Shown: positions 35,662-45,023, counted from the stretch's first letter. The stretch is 64,000 nucleotides of DNA from Roseibacterium beibuensis (GCF_039542305.1 NZ_BAABHW010000001.1:1225286-1289285), one strand, 5' to 3'. Program-made: numbers and translations. Notes: generated from the letters alone by a model not told the origin.

Positions 35662-37034
35662 AAAGCCGGTCGCTGCGTCTGCGCCTGACGCTCATCATCC
35701 TGTTGCCCCTCATGGCGCTCGGCGCCGCGATTGGCATCTGGCAGATCGAGCAGTCGCGCCAGACGGCCAAGGATGTGTTCGACCGCTCGCTTCTGACAAC
35801 GGCGCTGGCCATCGTGGGCGATGTGGCGCGCTCGGGCGGCGACGCGATTTCCATCGAAACGCGCGACCTGCTGTCCGACACCTCGGGCGGGCCGGTGTTT
35901 TACCACGTCTATGCGCCCGACGGGGTCTATGTGACCGGATATGCCAGCCCGCCGGTCCCGCATAGCGAGATCAGGCCGGCCGACGGGATCCAGTATTTCG
36001 ACTCCGTTGATAACGGAAGCCCCGTGCGGGGGCTGCGCCTCGCGGACCTTGCCACGCTGGACGGGATCTCGGGGACCTATACCTACACGGTCTGGCAGGA
36101 GGTAGCGGTGCGCGACGCGTTCCAGGCCCAGTTGATCTGGGGCACCATCGTGATCCTTGGCCTGATCCTCGGGGCGCTGGCGCTGGTGGTCTGGTTCGGC
36201 GTGGTGATCGGCTTGCGGCCGCTGGTCGATCTGGAAGACGCGATTTCGCGGCGCGGGCTGGATGACCTCAGCCCCATCCAACGCGCCGTGCCGGAAGAGG
36301 TGCAGGGCCTTGTCCGACGCCTGAATGCCCTGTTCGGGCAGGTGACGCACGCCATGGAGGCCCAACGCACCCTGATTTCCAACGCCGCGCACCAGTTGCG
36401 AAACCCGATTGCCGGGATGCTGGCGATGGCCGAGGCCGTGCGGTCGGCCCCCGATGGTGAACGCGCCCGTGAACGCGCCGAGGACCTCGTCCTGTCGGCG
36501 CAACACGCCAGCGATCTGGCCAACCGCCTTCTGACGCTGGAACGCGTGCAATCGGATGCCGCCCCGCTGGATCTCGACGACGTCTCCCTGCCCAATCTTG
36601 TGCAGACGGTATTCCGCCCGCACGAGGCCGAGGCCGCGCGCCTTGGTGTGTCGCTTGGGTGCGATCTGCCCGAGGATCTGCCGCCCATCCCCGCCGACCG
36701 CGTCTTGTTGGGCGAGGCCCTGACCAACCTGATCGACAACGCGCTCAAGCACGGCGGCGCGGGCCTCAGCCGTGTCGACGTGTCCGCCACCACGACGCGC
36801 GGGCGCGTGACGCTCTCGGTGCGCGACGATGGGCGCGGCGTGCCGCGATCCCAGCATGCGGCGGTTTTGGCCCGGTTCGGTCAGGCCGAGGCCGGGGATG
36901 GCACGGGGCTTGGGCTGTCCATCGCCGAGGCCGTGGCCGAACGGCATGGTGGCAGGCTGGCCCTGCCCCCGACCGAGCGCGGGCTGACGGTGGACATCAC
37001 CCTGCCGCTGACGCCTCAGCGCCCCACGGCATAG
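35658..37034 (+). CDS. tctE: Sensor histidine kinase (TctE-like)
   Basis: About 458 residues. The first membrane helix (LTLIILLPLMALGAAIGIW), a periplasmic domain of about 110 residues (YHVYAPDGVYVTGYA) and a second helix (IWGTIVILGLILGALALVVWF) precede a HAMP-like linker. The phospho-acceptor box is ISNAAHQLRNPIAGM, a QLRNP variant of the usual HELRTP. The ATPase domain has LIDNALKHG, RDDGRGVP and GDGTGLGLSIAEAV. Its start overlaps the regulator by 4 nt, and its end overlaps the convergent GGT-like gene by 19 bp. Confidence 0.9.
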   Translation: MKSRSLRLRLTLIILLPLMALGAAIGIWQIEQSRQTAKDVFDRSLLTTALAIVGDVARSGGDAISIETRDLLSDTSGGPVFYHVYAPDGVYVTGYASPPVPHSEIRPADGIQYFDSVDNGSPVRGLRLADLATLDGISGTYTYTVWQEVAVRDAFQAQLIWGTIVILGLILGALALVVWFGVVIGLRPLVDLEDAISRRGLDDLSPIQRAVPEEVQGLVRRLNALFGQVTHAMEAQRTLISNAAHQLRNPIAGMLAMAEAVRSAPDGERARERAEDLVLSAQHASDLANRLLTLERVQSDAAPLDLDDVSLPNLVQTVFRPHEAEAARLGVSLGCDLPEDLPPIPADRVLLGEALTNLIDNALKHGGAGLSRVDVSATTTRGRVTLSVRDDGRGVPRSQHAAVLARFGQAEAGDGTGLGLSIAEAVAERHGGRLALPPTERGLTVDITLPLTPQRPTA

Positions 37035-38806
37035 GCCTGCATCAGCCGCGGGGTCGCCGCGCCCTTGACCACGCCATCGGGGCGGCGGGCCACGGCGCAC
37101 AAGCGCCCGGCCGCCCAAGGGGCCGAAACCTCCAGCCTGTGACCCAGGGCGCGCAGGCCTTCGATCGTCGCCTCGGGGAAGGCCGGCTCGACCAGCAAAT
37201 GCCCCGCCTTGGTGCCGCGCGGGTAGAAGCTCGCCTGCAGATGCGCGGTGTGGAACAGCGGGCCGTCGATGGCCTCTTGCAGGTTCATGCCGTTGTGGAT
37301 CAGCCGCAGAAGGAAGATCGTCTGCCACTGGTCCTGCTGGTCGCCGCCGGGGGTGCCGAAGGCGTAATCCGTGCCGTCCGCGCCCTGCGCCATCGAGGGC
37401 GTCAGGGTCGTGCGCGGTCGCGCGCCGGGCATCAGTGAACTGGGCAGGCCCTCGTCCAGCCAGAACATCTGCGCGCGGGTGTTGAGCGGCACGCCGAGGC
37501 CGGGAATGACCGGGTTCGACTTGAGCCACCCGCCCGAGGGCGTGGCCGAGACCATGTTGCCCCAGCGGTCGACCACGTCGATATGCACGGTGTCGCCCTT
37601 CTGGTTCGTCAGATGCTCCATCGTGGGCTCGCCTGCCCCGATGCCCGCCTCGGGCGTGGCGCGGACGGCGCGGGCGAGGAACGCCTTGGCAAGCGCCTCG
37701 TACCCCTCGATCACGCCGGGCCGTTGGTCGAGCGAGGCCTGATCGGTGATGTCGGCGCGGTGCGCGGCGTTATGGTCCGCCGACAAGAGCGTGTCGATGG
37801 GAACATCGCTCAGGGCAGGATCGCCGTAATAGGCCTCCCGGTCGGCGAAGGCGCGTTTCAGCGCCTCGGCGATCAGGTGCACCGCCTCGGGGCCGGTCGG
37901 ATCCATCGCGGCAAGGTCATCCCCGGCCAGCATCTGGAGCACCTGCAGCAGCACCGGCCCTTGCGTCCAGGCCCCGCATTTCCAGACGGTCCAACCCGCG
38001 TGATCGACGGCCAGGGGCGCTTCGTAGGTGGCCGCCCAGTCGGCCATGTCCTGCCCGGTCAGCACGCCCTTGCGGCGTTCGCCGGTTGCGTCGATCACGC
38101 AGGCGTCTTGCAGATAGGTGTCGATGGCCTCGGCCACGAAGCCCTGCGCATGGGCGCGGCGCGCCGCCTCGATCTGTGCCTCGCGCCCGCCCTCGGCGGC
38201 CTCGGCCTCTGCAACGAGGCGCGTCCACATCGCGGCGCAGTCGGGGTTGCGGAACAATTCGCCTGCCTTGGGCGCCTTGCCGCCGGGCAGCCAGACCGGG
38301 GCGGAGGTCGGCCATTCCTCGCGGAAGACATCGGCCAGCCCGGCAATGGAGTCCGCGACGGCGGCCAGCATGGGGTGGCCGTGTTCGGCATAGTGGATCG
38401 CGGGGGCCAGCACCTCGGACAGAGGCAGGCGGCCATGGTCGCGCAGCATCACCATCCACGCGTCGAACGCGCCCGGCGTCACGGTGGACAGCAACCCCGA
38501 GCCGGGAATGATCTCCAACCCCTCGGCGCGGTAGTGGTCGATCGTGGCCCCGGCGGGCGCCACGCCCTGCCCGCAAATGACGATCGGCGTGTCGGCCCCG
38601 GCAGGCCGGACCAGGATCGGCACATCGCCAAGGGGGCCGTTCAGATGCGGCTCGACCACGTTCAGGACAAAGCCCGCGGCGACCGCGGCATCGGCGGCGG
38701 TGCCGCCCGCCTCCAGCATCTTCATGCCCGCGCTGGATGCCAGCCAATGCGTCGTCGCAACCATGCCGAAGGTGCCCTGCAATTCCGGACGCGTGGTGAA
38801 TGTCAT
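37016..38806 (-). CDS. Gamma-glutamyltransferase family protein
   Basis: About 596 residues, an Ntn-hydrolase that normally cleaves itself before a catalytic Thr. The processing site can be placed at GDTVHIDVVDRWGNMVSATPSG, with Thr as nucleophile. GGTAADAAVAAGFVLNVVEPH and VPLNTRAQMFWLDEG are further family marks. No signal peptide is evident, so it may be cytosolic, unlike the classic periplasmic enzyme. The true substrate may be a gamma-glutamyl or a related amide compound; it is not the same as GGT of glutathione breakdown by default. It starts inside the AbrB-type gene's stop codon (ATGA). Confidence 0.83.
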   Translation of the reverse strand: MTFTTRPELQGTFGMVATTHWLASSAGMKMLEAGGTAADAAVAAGFVLNVVEPHLNGPLGDVPILVRPAGADTPIVICGQGVAPAGATIDHYRAEGLEIIPGSGLLSTVTPGAFDAWMVMLRDHGRLPLSEVLAPAIHYAEHGHPMLAAVADSIAGLADVFREEWPTSAPVWLPGGKAPKAGELFRNPDCAAMWTRLVAEAEAAEGGREAQIEAARRAHAQGFVAEAIDTYLQDACVIDATGERRKGVLTGQDMADWAATYEAPLAVDHAGWTVWKCGAWTQGPVLLQVLQMLAGDDLAAMDPTGPEAVHLIAEALKRAFADREAYYGDPALSDVPIDTLLSADHNAAHRADITDQASLDQRPGVIEGYEALAKAFLARAVRATPEAGIGAGEPTMEHLTNQKGDTVHIDVVDRWGNMVSATPSGGWLKSNPVIPGLGVPLNTRAQMFWLDEGLPSSLMPGARPRTTLTPSMAQGADGTDYAFGTPGGDQQDQWQTIFLLRLIHNGMNLQEAIDGPLFHTAHLQASFYPRGTKAGHLLVEPAFPEATIEGLRALGHRLEVSAPWAAGRLCAVARRPDGVVKGAATPRLMQAYAVGR

Positions 38807-39882
38807 TGATCCTTCCCCTCCCCTGTCCCTGATTGTCGTTCGCGCAGCCCGATCAGCCGCGCCGCGATGGGCGCGCCCGAGATCACCAGCATCACGCGCG
38901 TCAGGTGATGCACGATGACATAGCCCAGATCCGCGCCGACGATAATAGCGAGAACCGTCATTTCCGCCTGCCCGCCCGGCGCGAAGGCAAGGAAGCCCTC
39001 GACGCCCGGCGCGAGGCCGAAGAAGACGACGATCTCGGTGAAAACCGCCGCGAGGCCCGCCAGGAGGATCACGAAGACAACCCCGGCGGTCACGTCGCGC
39101 CGCAACTCGTGCAGCGTGACGCCGACATAGCCCACGCCGATCCCCAGGCCGATCATGAACTGCGCCGTCAGGATCGCCTCGGCGGGCGGGCGGAAATGGA
39201 TGACGTCGAGCATGGACAGGATGCCGGTCACGATCATCGGCCCGAGGATGGACGCGCCGAACAGGCCGATCCTCTCGCCCCCCTTCCACCCCAGCAGAGC
39301 CGCTCCGACCATGATGAGCATCTCGTGGAGGGGAAGCTCGGCCGCAGGCGCACCGATGGGATTGTCCAGCGTCACCCCGAACCCCTGCGTCAGGATGATG
39401 GGCGCGAGCGTCACGATGATCAGCACCCGCGTCGCGTGGATCAGCGAGAGCGCGCGCACATCCCCCCCGGCCTCGGCGCCGAAAATCACCATGTCCTGTA
39501 ACCCGCCCGGCATGGAGGCATACCAGCTTGTTGCCCAGTCGAAACCATAGACCTTGCGAAAGAACGGAACACCGACCAACCCGATGGCCGTGATGTAGAG
39601 CGGGATAAGCGCAACCGAGGCCGCCATTTGCGGCAAGCGCCCGACGACCTCGGGCGTGATCGAGGCACCCACCGCCACGCCGAGGATCGTGCGCGCCCCG
39701 ACCGAGACCTGGCCCAGCCCTTTCAGCGGCGCGCCGATCAGCGCGCCGACAAGACAGGCCGCCATCGGCCCGAACAGGAATGGCAGGGGCAGCCCGAAAA
39801 ACCAGAAAGCAAAAGCCCCGACGCCCGCCATGCCCAGTGTCAAAAGACGCCGTTTCAGGATCTTCGTGTCGGGTTGGGGCAT
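38803..39882 (-). CDS. AbrB-duplication-domain membrane protein
   Basis: About 359 residues with about ten predicted helices in two repeats of the AbrB family (PFLFGPMAACLVGALIG and GWKGGERIGLFGASILGP; also SMPGGLQDMVIFG and FAPGGQAEMTVLA). The family carries misleading names ('ammonia monooxygenase', 'transition state regulator'), but the sequence is purely membrane protein; transport of an anion is likely. The ATG at 39882 is preceded by AAGG. It is divergent from the GntR gene and cotranslated with the GGT-like gene. Confidence 0.8.
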   Translation of the reverse strand: MPQPDTKILKRRLLTLGMAGVGAFAFWFFGLPLPFLFGPMAACLVGALIGAPLKGLGQVSVGARTILGVAVGASITPEVVGRLPQMAASVALIPLYITAIGLVGVPFFRKVYGFDWATSWYASMPGGLQDMVIFGAEAGGDVRALSLIHATRVLIIVTLAPIILTQGFGVTLDNPIGAPAAELPLHEMLIMVGAALLGWKGGERIGLFGASILGPMIVTGILSMLDVIHFRPPAEAILTAQFMIGLGIGVGYVGVTLHELRRDVTAGVVFVILLAGLAAVFTEIVVFFGLAPGVEGFLAFAPGGQAEMTVLAIIVGADLGYVIVHHLTRVMLVISGAPIAARLIGLRERQSGTGEGKDQ

Positions 39883-39905
39883 GTCGGACCTTCTTTGCTT
39901 GCCTC

Positions 39906-39935
39906 TTGCATATGCATGTATCCAGCCGTATGCAA
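39906..39935. promoter_or_regulatory. Candidate GntR operator between the AbrB-type and GntR genes
   Basis: A perfect inverted repeat TTGCATA-N16-TATGCAA spans 39906-39935. Its left arm also overlaps a 10-bp palindrome, TGCATATGCA. It lies in the 76-bp gap between two divergent genes, so the adjacent GntR-family regulator could control both the AbrB/GGT operon and its own tcuAB operon through it. The link to this regulator is inference. Confidence 0.5.
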
Positions 39936-39958
39936 TCGAGAACATGAAAGGAAGGGAC

Positions 39959-40624
39959 ATGGCACAGGACGCCCAACCGCAGGACAGCTCTCAGGGTCAC
40001 GACACCTATGCCCGGCTCCTCTCGGAGATCCGGCATGGACGGCTGTCGCCCGGCGACCGGCTGACCGAAACCGAGCTTGCCGCGCGGCTGGGCACGTCGC
40101 GCACCCCCGTGCGCGAGGCGATCCGCCTGCTGGAAGCCGATGGGCTGGTCGTGCACACCCCGCGTGTCGGCGCCGTGATCCGTCAGCTCGACTACGCCGA
40201 GATCACCGAGCTTTACGAGATGCGCGGCGTGCTGGAGGGGACGGCCGCCCGCTTCGCCGCCCGCGCCGCCTACCCGTCCGAGATCGACGAGATGGAGGCG
40301 ATCAACGCCGAGATGGCCGCCAGCCTGTCGGATGTCGATCAGCTTTACGAGGCGAACCGGCAGTTCCACGACATCCTGCGCAATGCCGCGCGCAACCGGT
40401 TCCTGCTGCGGGCGGTCGAGGCGGTTCAGAAGACGCTGCTGATCCTCGGCCCCTCGACCATGGAGGAAGGCAGCCGCGCCGAGGCCGCCGTGGCCGAACA
40501 CGCCGCCCTGATCGCGGCCCTGCGTGCGCGGGACGGGGACGCCGCCGAAGCGGCGATGCGCGCCCATATCGAGGCCGCCCACAAGGCGCGCCAGATCCAA
40601 CTGAGGAAGGGAGGCCCTGCGTGA
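39959..40624 (+). CDS. GntR-family transcriptional regulator (FCD subfamily)
   Basis: About 221 residues. The N-terminal winged helix has the GntR signature (RLTETELAARLGTSRTPVREAIRLLE, shown here by its ends RLTETEL and REAIRLL). The C-terminal FCD ligand domain carries the metal-ligand pattern (YEMRGVLEGTAARFAA, YEANRQFHDIL, EHAALIAALRARDG, MRAHIEAAH). It probably represses the tcuAB-type genes until a carboxylate is present. I chose the ATG at 39959 because the GGAAGGG site lies just ahead; an in-frame ATG at 39944 is possible. It overlaps tcuA by 4 nt. Confidence 0.88.
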   Translation: MAQDAQPQDSSQGHDTYARLLSEIRHGRLSPGDRLTETELAARLGTSRTPVREAIRLLEADGLVVHTPRVGAVIRQLDYAEITELYEMRGVLEGTAARFAARAAYPSEIDEMEAINAEMAASLSDVDQLYEANRQFHDILRNAARNRFLLRAVEAVQKTLLILGPSTMEEGSRAEAAVAEHAALIAALRARDGDAAEAAMRAHIEAAHKARQIQLRKGGPA

Positions 40625-42012
40625 GCCAGCTCGACCAGACCCATTGGGACCTTGTGATCGTGGGCGGCGGCAACGCGGCCCTCTGCGCCGCGATCGAGGC
40701 CGCCGAGGCCGGGATGCGCCCGCTGATCCTCGAAGCCGCGCCGAAACCCTATCGCGGCGGCAACTCCCGCCACACGCGGAACTTCCGCTGCATGCATCAC
40801 GGCCCCCTGTCGGTCCTGACCGGGACCTATGACGAGGAGGAGTATTTCGACGACCTTCTGCGCGTGACCAAGGGCGAGACCGACGAACACCTCGCCCGGC
40901 TTGCCATCCGCACCAGCGAGGACTGCCTGCCCTGGATGGAGGCGCATGGCGTCGCCTTCCAGCCGTCCCTGTCCGGCACCCTGTCGCTGTCGCGGACCAA
41001 CGCGTTCTTCCTCGGCGGCGGCAAGGCCCTGGTGAACGCCTATTACAACACCGCCGAGGATCTGGGCGTCACCGTCGCCTACGAGGCCGAGGTGATCCAG
41101 ATCCATGTGCAGGATGACCGGTTCGAGGGCGTGACCGCCAGGATCGGTGGTGAAGACATGCGGATCGAAGGCAAGGGGCTGATCCTCGCCTCGGGCGGGT
41201 TCCAGGCCGATCTCGATTGGCTGGCCCGGGCCTGGGGGCCGTCGGCCAAGAACTTCCTGATCCGGGGCACCCCCTATAATCGCGGCGTGCCGTTGAAACA
41301 GATGCTGGACAAGGGCGCGGACAGCGTGGGCGACCCGACGCAATGCCATGCCGTCGCCATCGACGGGCGCGCGGCCAAGTTTGACGGCGGCATCGTCACG
41401 CGGCTCGACTGCGTGCCCTTCTCGGTCGTGGTGAACCGCGACGGGGACCGCTTTTACGACGAGGGCGAAGATGTCTGGCCCAAGCGTTACGCGATCTGGG
41501 GGCGGCTTGTGGCGGCGCAACCCGACCAGGTGGCCTACGCGATCATCGACGCCAAGTCGCTGGAGCTGTTCATGCCCTCGGTCTATCCGCCCGAGAAAGC
41601 CGACACGCTGGAGGGCCTGGCGAAAAAACTGGGCCTGCCGGGCAACAAGCTGCGCGAGACGGTCGATGCCTTCAACGCCGCCTGCCAGCCGGGCGCGTTC
41701 CACCCGACCGAGCTGGACGGCCTGGCGACCAAAGGGTTGGAGCCGCCAAAGACCAACTGGGCCAGGCCCATCACCGAGCCGCCCTTTTACGGCTATTCGC
41801 TGCGCCCCGGCGTGACCTTCACCTATCTCGGCCTCAAGGTCGACGACACGGCCCGCGTGTCGGGCCCGCATGGCCGCTTCGCCAATATCTGGGCCGCGGG
41901 CGAGATCATGGCGGGCTCGATCCTTGGCCAGGGCTATCTCGCCGGGTTCGGCATGACCATCGGCACGGTCTTCGGACGCATCGCAGGACAGGAGGCCGCG
42001 TGCCATGTTTGA
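40621..42012 (+). CDS. tcuA: FAD-dependent tricarballylate dehydrogenase
   Basis: About 463 residues. Oxidises tricarballylate to cis-aconitate, with FAD reoxidised by TcuB. The FAD Rossmann start (DLVIVGGGNAALCAAIEAAEAG), the GGNSRHTRNFR segment and the FRD/Sdh-like flavoprotein motifs (VVNRDGDRFYDEGEDVW, AAGEIMAGSILGQGYLAG) are clear. The start is a GTG overlapping the GntR gene's TGA (GTGA); a longer frame upstream covers GntR and is not used. tcuB follows with an 8-bp overlap. Confidence 0.9.
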   Translation: MSQLDQTHWDLVIVGGGNAALCAAIEAAEAGMRPLILEAAPKPYRGGNSRHTRNFRCMHHGPLSVLTGTYDEEEYFDDLLRVTKGETDEHLARLAIRTSEDCLPWMEAHGVAFQPSLSGTLSLSRTNAFFLGGGKALVNAYYNTAEDLGVTVAYEAEVIQIHVQDDRFEGVTARIGGEDMRIEGKGLILASGGFQADLDWLARAWGPSAKNFLIRGTPYNRGVPLKQMLDKGADSVGDPTQCHAVAIDGRAAKFDGGIVTRLDCVPFSVVVNRDGDRFYDEGEDVWPKRYAIWGRLVAAQPDQVAYAIIDAKSLELFMPSVYPPEKADTLEGLAKKLGLPGNKLRETVDAFNAACQPGAFHPTELDGLATKGLEPPKTNWARPITEPPFYGYSLRPGVTFTYLGLKVDDTARVSGPHGRFANIWAAGEIMAGSILGQGYLAGFGMTIGTVFGRIAGQEAACHV

Positions 42013-43084
42013 CCAAGCCCCCACGCTGAGCGCGACCGAGGAAGCACGCCGCCAGATCGAGATCTGCAATGCCTGCCGCTATTGCGAGGGCTATTGCGCC
42101 GTCTTCCCTTCGGCCTTTTCGCAGCGCGCCTTTTCCGATGGCGACATCACGCAACTCGCCAGCCTCTGCCACAATTGCCGGGGCTGTTACTACGCCTGCC
42201 AATATACCGAGCCGCATGAATTCGCGCTGAACCTGCCGCAGGCCCTGGCCGAGGTGCGCGTCGAAAGCTGGGAACGTTTCGCATGGCCCGGCGCCTTCGC
42301 ACGCGTTTTCCAGCAATCCGGCGCGGCGCTGTCGGCCGCGCTGGTGATCGGTATCGCGGCTTTGTTCTGGGCGTTGACGGCCCTGACCCCGGAAAGCGGC
42401 GAAGGGTTCTATGCCTATCTCTCGCACAGCGCGATGGTGGCGATCTTCCTGCCGGCCTTTCTGCTGCCGCTGGCGGCCATCGGGATCGGCTTGCGGCGCT
42501 ACTGGGCCGAGGTCGGCGGCGCGCGCATCCGCTGGCCGCATCTGAAAGAGGCCCTGATCGACGGCGCAAAACTGAAGAACCTGTCCGGTGGGGCCGCCGA
42601 GGGCTGCAACTTCGAGAAGGGCGACCGCTACTCGCAGGGTCGCCGCCACGCCCATCAGGCCGTGTTCTGGGGGTTCATGCTGTGCTTTGCCTCCACCTCG
42701 TCGGGCACCGTCCTGCATTACGTCTTCGACATGCAAGCGCCCTACGGGCTCTTCAGCCTGCCGAAACTGCTGGGGGTGCCGGGGGGTATCCTGCTGGTGC
42801 TGGGGGCGGGCCTGTTGATCCGTCTGAAGCTGAAGGCCGATGCAAAGCTGGGCGCCCCGCGCGTCTGGGGCGGTGAGATGGCCTTTGTCGCGCTTCTGGG
42901 GCTAACCGGGCTGAGCGGGCTTGTCCTCTACGCCGCGACGGGGACTGCGCTGGTTGCACCGCTTCTGGCCTTGCACCTGGGCACGGTGCTGACCTTCTTC
43001 CTGACGACGCCCTATTCCAAGATGGTGCACGGGTTCTACCGCATGGCGTCGCTGGTGCGCGATGCCCAGAGGAAAGAGGCATGA
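42005..43084 (+). CDS. tcuB: Tricarballylate utilisation Fe-S/b-type membrane protein
   Basis: About 359 residues. Two [4Fe-4S] ferredoxin motifs sit at the N-terminus (CNACRYCEGYC and CHNCRGCYYAC), followed by several membrane helices. This is the TcuB/CitB layout: the protein accepts electrons from the TcuA flavin and passes them to the quinone pool, so oxidation is coupled to respiration. It overlaps tcuA by 8 nt and the isopropylmalate-dehydrogenase-like gene by 4 nt, so all three are cotranslated. Confidence 0.88.
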   Translation: MFDQAPTLSATEEARRQIEICNACRYCEGYCAVFPSAFSQRAFSDGDITQLASLCHNCRGCYYACQYTEPHEFALNLPQALAEVRVESWERFAWPGAFARVFQQSGAALSAALVIGIAALFWALTALTPESGEGFYAYLSHSAMVAIFLPAFLLPLAAIGIGLRRYWAEVGGARIRWPHLKEALIDGAKLKNLSGGAAEGCNFEKGDRYSQGRRHAHQAVFWGFMLCFASTSSGTVLHYVFDMQAPYGLFSLPKLLGVPGGILLVLGAGLLIRLKLKADAKLGAPRVWGGEMAFVALLGLTGLSGLVLYAATGTALVAPLLALHLGTVLTFFLTTPYSKMVHGFYRMASLVRDAQRKEA

Positions 43085-44151
43085 GCGGCCCGCGCCTTCT
43101 GCTGCTCGACGGCGACGGGATCGGGCCCGAGATCGTCGCGGCCACCCGCGAAGTTCTTGCTGCCACGAGCGATAAATTCGGCTTGGGCCTGGCATTCGAG
43201 ACCGCCGTAATCGGGTTCGACGCGCTCAGGACCCAGGGCGCGACGATCAGCGAGGCCACGATCGAGACCGCGCGGAACGCGGACGGGATCGTGCTTGGCC
43301 CGGTCTCGCATAACGACTATCCGCCCGCCGCCGAGGGCGGGTTGAACCCCTCGGGTGTGCTGCGCAAGCGGCTGGACCTGTTCGCCAATATCCGGCCCGC
43401 CGCCACCCGCCCGTTCCTGCCGCATCCCAGCAGCACTGGCTTCGATCTGATCACCGTTCGGGAGAATACCGAAGGGTTCTACGCCGACCGGTCGATGCAT
43501 GCCGGCCCGGGCGAGATCATGCCCGACCCGGACATGGCGCTCGCGATCCGCAAGATCACCCGCACGGCCTGCCGCCGCATCGCCGAGGCCGCGTTCGACC
43601 TCGCCGCCACGCGCCCGGCCCGGCACGTGACCGCCGTGCACAAGGCGAATGTCCTGCGCCTGTCCGACGGAGTTTTTCTAGAAGAATGCCGCAAGCTGGC
43701 CGAGGCCAATCCCGCGATCCGCTATGACGAGGTTCTGGTGGACGCGATGGCCGCGCATCTGGTGCGCGATGCCTCACGCTATGACGTGATCGTCACGACG
43801 AACATGTATGGCGATATCCTGTCGGACCTGGCCGCCGAGCTGTCCGGCAGCCTTGGCCTCGCCGCCTCTTTGAATGCGGGCACGGATCACGCCATGGCAC
43901 AGGCGCAGCATGGGTCGGCCCCCGATATCGCCGGCAAGGGGGTGGCGAACCCGGCCTCGCTGATCGGATCGGCCGCGATGCTGCTCGATTGGCTGGGGCA
44001 GCGACGCGCGGATGGTGCCTTGGCAACGGCCGCTACCGCCATCGGCAAGGCGTTGGACGCGGGCCTGTCGGACACGGCAACCCGCACTCCGGACCTCGGC
44101 GGCTCGGCCACGACGGCGGAGATGACGCAGGCCATGATTGCCGCGCTCTAG
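43081..44151 (+). CDS. Isocitrate/isopropylmalate dehydrogenase family protein
   Basis: About 356 residues of the beta-hydroxyacid oxidative decarboxylase family. LLLDGDGIGPEIV, the substrate Arg cluster around LRKRLDLFANIRP, VRENTEGFYADR, the Lys in VHKANVLRLSDGVF and the metal Asp in NMYGDILSDLAAEL are all in place. Substrate class (isocitrate, isopropylmalate, tartrate/malate or homoisocitrate) is not fixed by these motifs. Being coupled to tcuAB, it probably acts on a tricarboxylate-derived hydroxyacid. Confidence 0.85.
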   Translation: MSGPRLLLLDGDGIGPEIVAATREVLAATSDKFGLGLAFETAVIGFDALRTQGATISEATIETARNADGIVLGPVSHNDYPPAAEGGLNPSGVLRKRLDLFANIRPAATRPFLPHPSSTGFDLITVRENTEGFYADRSMHAGPGEIMPDPDMALAIRKITRTACRRIAEAAFDLAATRPARHVTAVHKANVLRLSDGVFLEECRKLAEANPAIRYDEVLVDAMAAHLVRDASRYDVIVTTNMYGDILSDLAAELSGSLGLAASLNAGTDHAMAQAQHGSAPDIAGKGVANPASLIGSAAMLLDWLGQRRADGALATAATAIGKALDAGLSDTATRTPDLGGSATTAEMTQAMIAAL

Positions 44152-45023
44152 CCGCGCCGCGCCTTGGCGACCGCCGCGACCGTGGCGGGCAGATCCCCCT
44201 CGACAATGGCACCGGGGCCAACCCGGCCCTGACCCGCCTGTACCGATGCAATCGCGCGGGGCAAATCCCCGACCAGCCCAAGCTCATCCAAGGTCGCGCC
44301 GCTTTCGATCATTTCGGCGGCGCGGCGGGCGCCATGGGTCAGGGTTCTTTCAAAATTGTATTCCGCGAGGTGTTCCAGGTCCAACTGCGGATAGCTTTTT
44401 GCGAGGCTCTGGACGACCTCGTCGAAACAGCCCGCGGTTTGTGCGGCAATCATCATTTCGACCGTGATCGCCTCCAGCCCTTTGACAAAGACCGAACGGA
44501 CCATCTTGATCGAACTGGCCGCGCCGACCTCGCCATGGACAACGCTCGGCGCCATGGGCAGGCCCTGCAAGAGCGGTGCGGCGTCAGACGCGTGCGGACC
44601 GGAAACCAGCAAGGGCACGAGGTTGAGCTTGGGATGAACCGGCGCCATCACCGCCACGTCGACATAGCGGCCGCCGGCCTGCGTGATGACCTCCGCCGCC
44701 TTGCGCTTGGTGCCGGGCGAGCAGGAATTGCAATCGAACCAATAGGTTCCGGCAGCGATGCCTTCCTTTGCGGCGGTCTGGGCCGCGACAAGCGCCTGGT
44801 CGGCGGTCACGAAGCTGAAGATCACCTCGGCGTCTCGGGTCGCGGCGCCGCTGCTGTCGCACACGCGCACGCCAAAGCGTGCGCCCCGGTCGTCGATCTG
44901 CCCCGCCGTGCGGGCGTCGGTCGACTTGATGTCGAAAACACTCACCTCGCCGGGCAGCGACCCGCCCCAGCCTTCGAGAACCGCAGAGGTCGCTTCGCCG
45001 AAGCCGATAAAGGCGATCTTCAT
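44148..45023 (-). CDS. 6-phosphogluconate-dehydrogenase-like NAD(P) oxidoreductase (DUF1932 C-domain)
   Basis: About 291 residues. The N-terminal nucleotide site is IAFIGFGEATSAVLEGW. The C-terminal part (GAASSIKMVRSVFVKGLEAI, MIAAQTAGCFDEVVQSL) matches the DUF1932 domain of beta-hydroxyacid dehydrogenase relatives such as L-threonate/phosphogluconate-type enzymes. The active-site Lys is in SIKMVRS. Substrate unknown. It ends in a 4-bp overlap with the convergent isopropylmalate-dehydrogenase-like gene. Confidence 0.8.
   Translation of the reverse strand: MKIAFIGFGEATSAVLEGWGGSLPGEVSVFDIKSTDARTAGQIDDRGARFGVRVCDSSGAATRDAEVIFSFVTADQALVAAQTAAKEGIAAGTYWFDCNSCSPGTKRKAAEVITQAGGRYVDVAVMAPVHPKLNLVPLLVSGPHASDAAPLLQGLPMAPSVVHGEVGAASSIKMVRSVFVKGLEAITVEMMIAAQTAGCFDEVVQSLAKSYPQLDLEHLAEYNFERTLTHGARRAAEMIESGATLDELGLVGDLPRAIASVQAGQGRVGPGAIVEGDLPATVAAVAKARRG

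Noticed and set aside
39628..40620. N-terminal extension of TcuA across the GntR gene
   Set aside because: The region encodes a full GntR protein in another frame; TcuA homology begins at the GTG at 40621.
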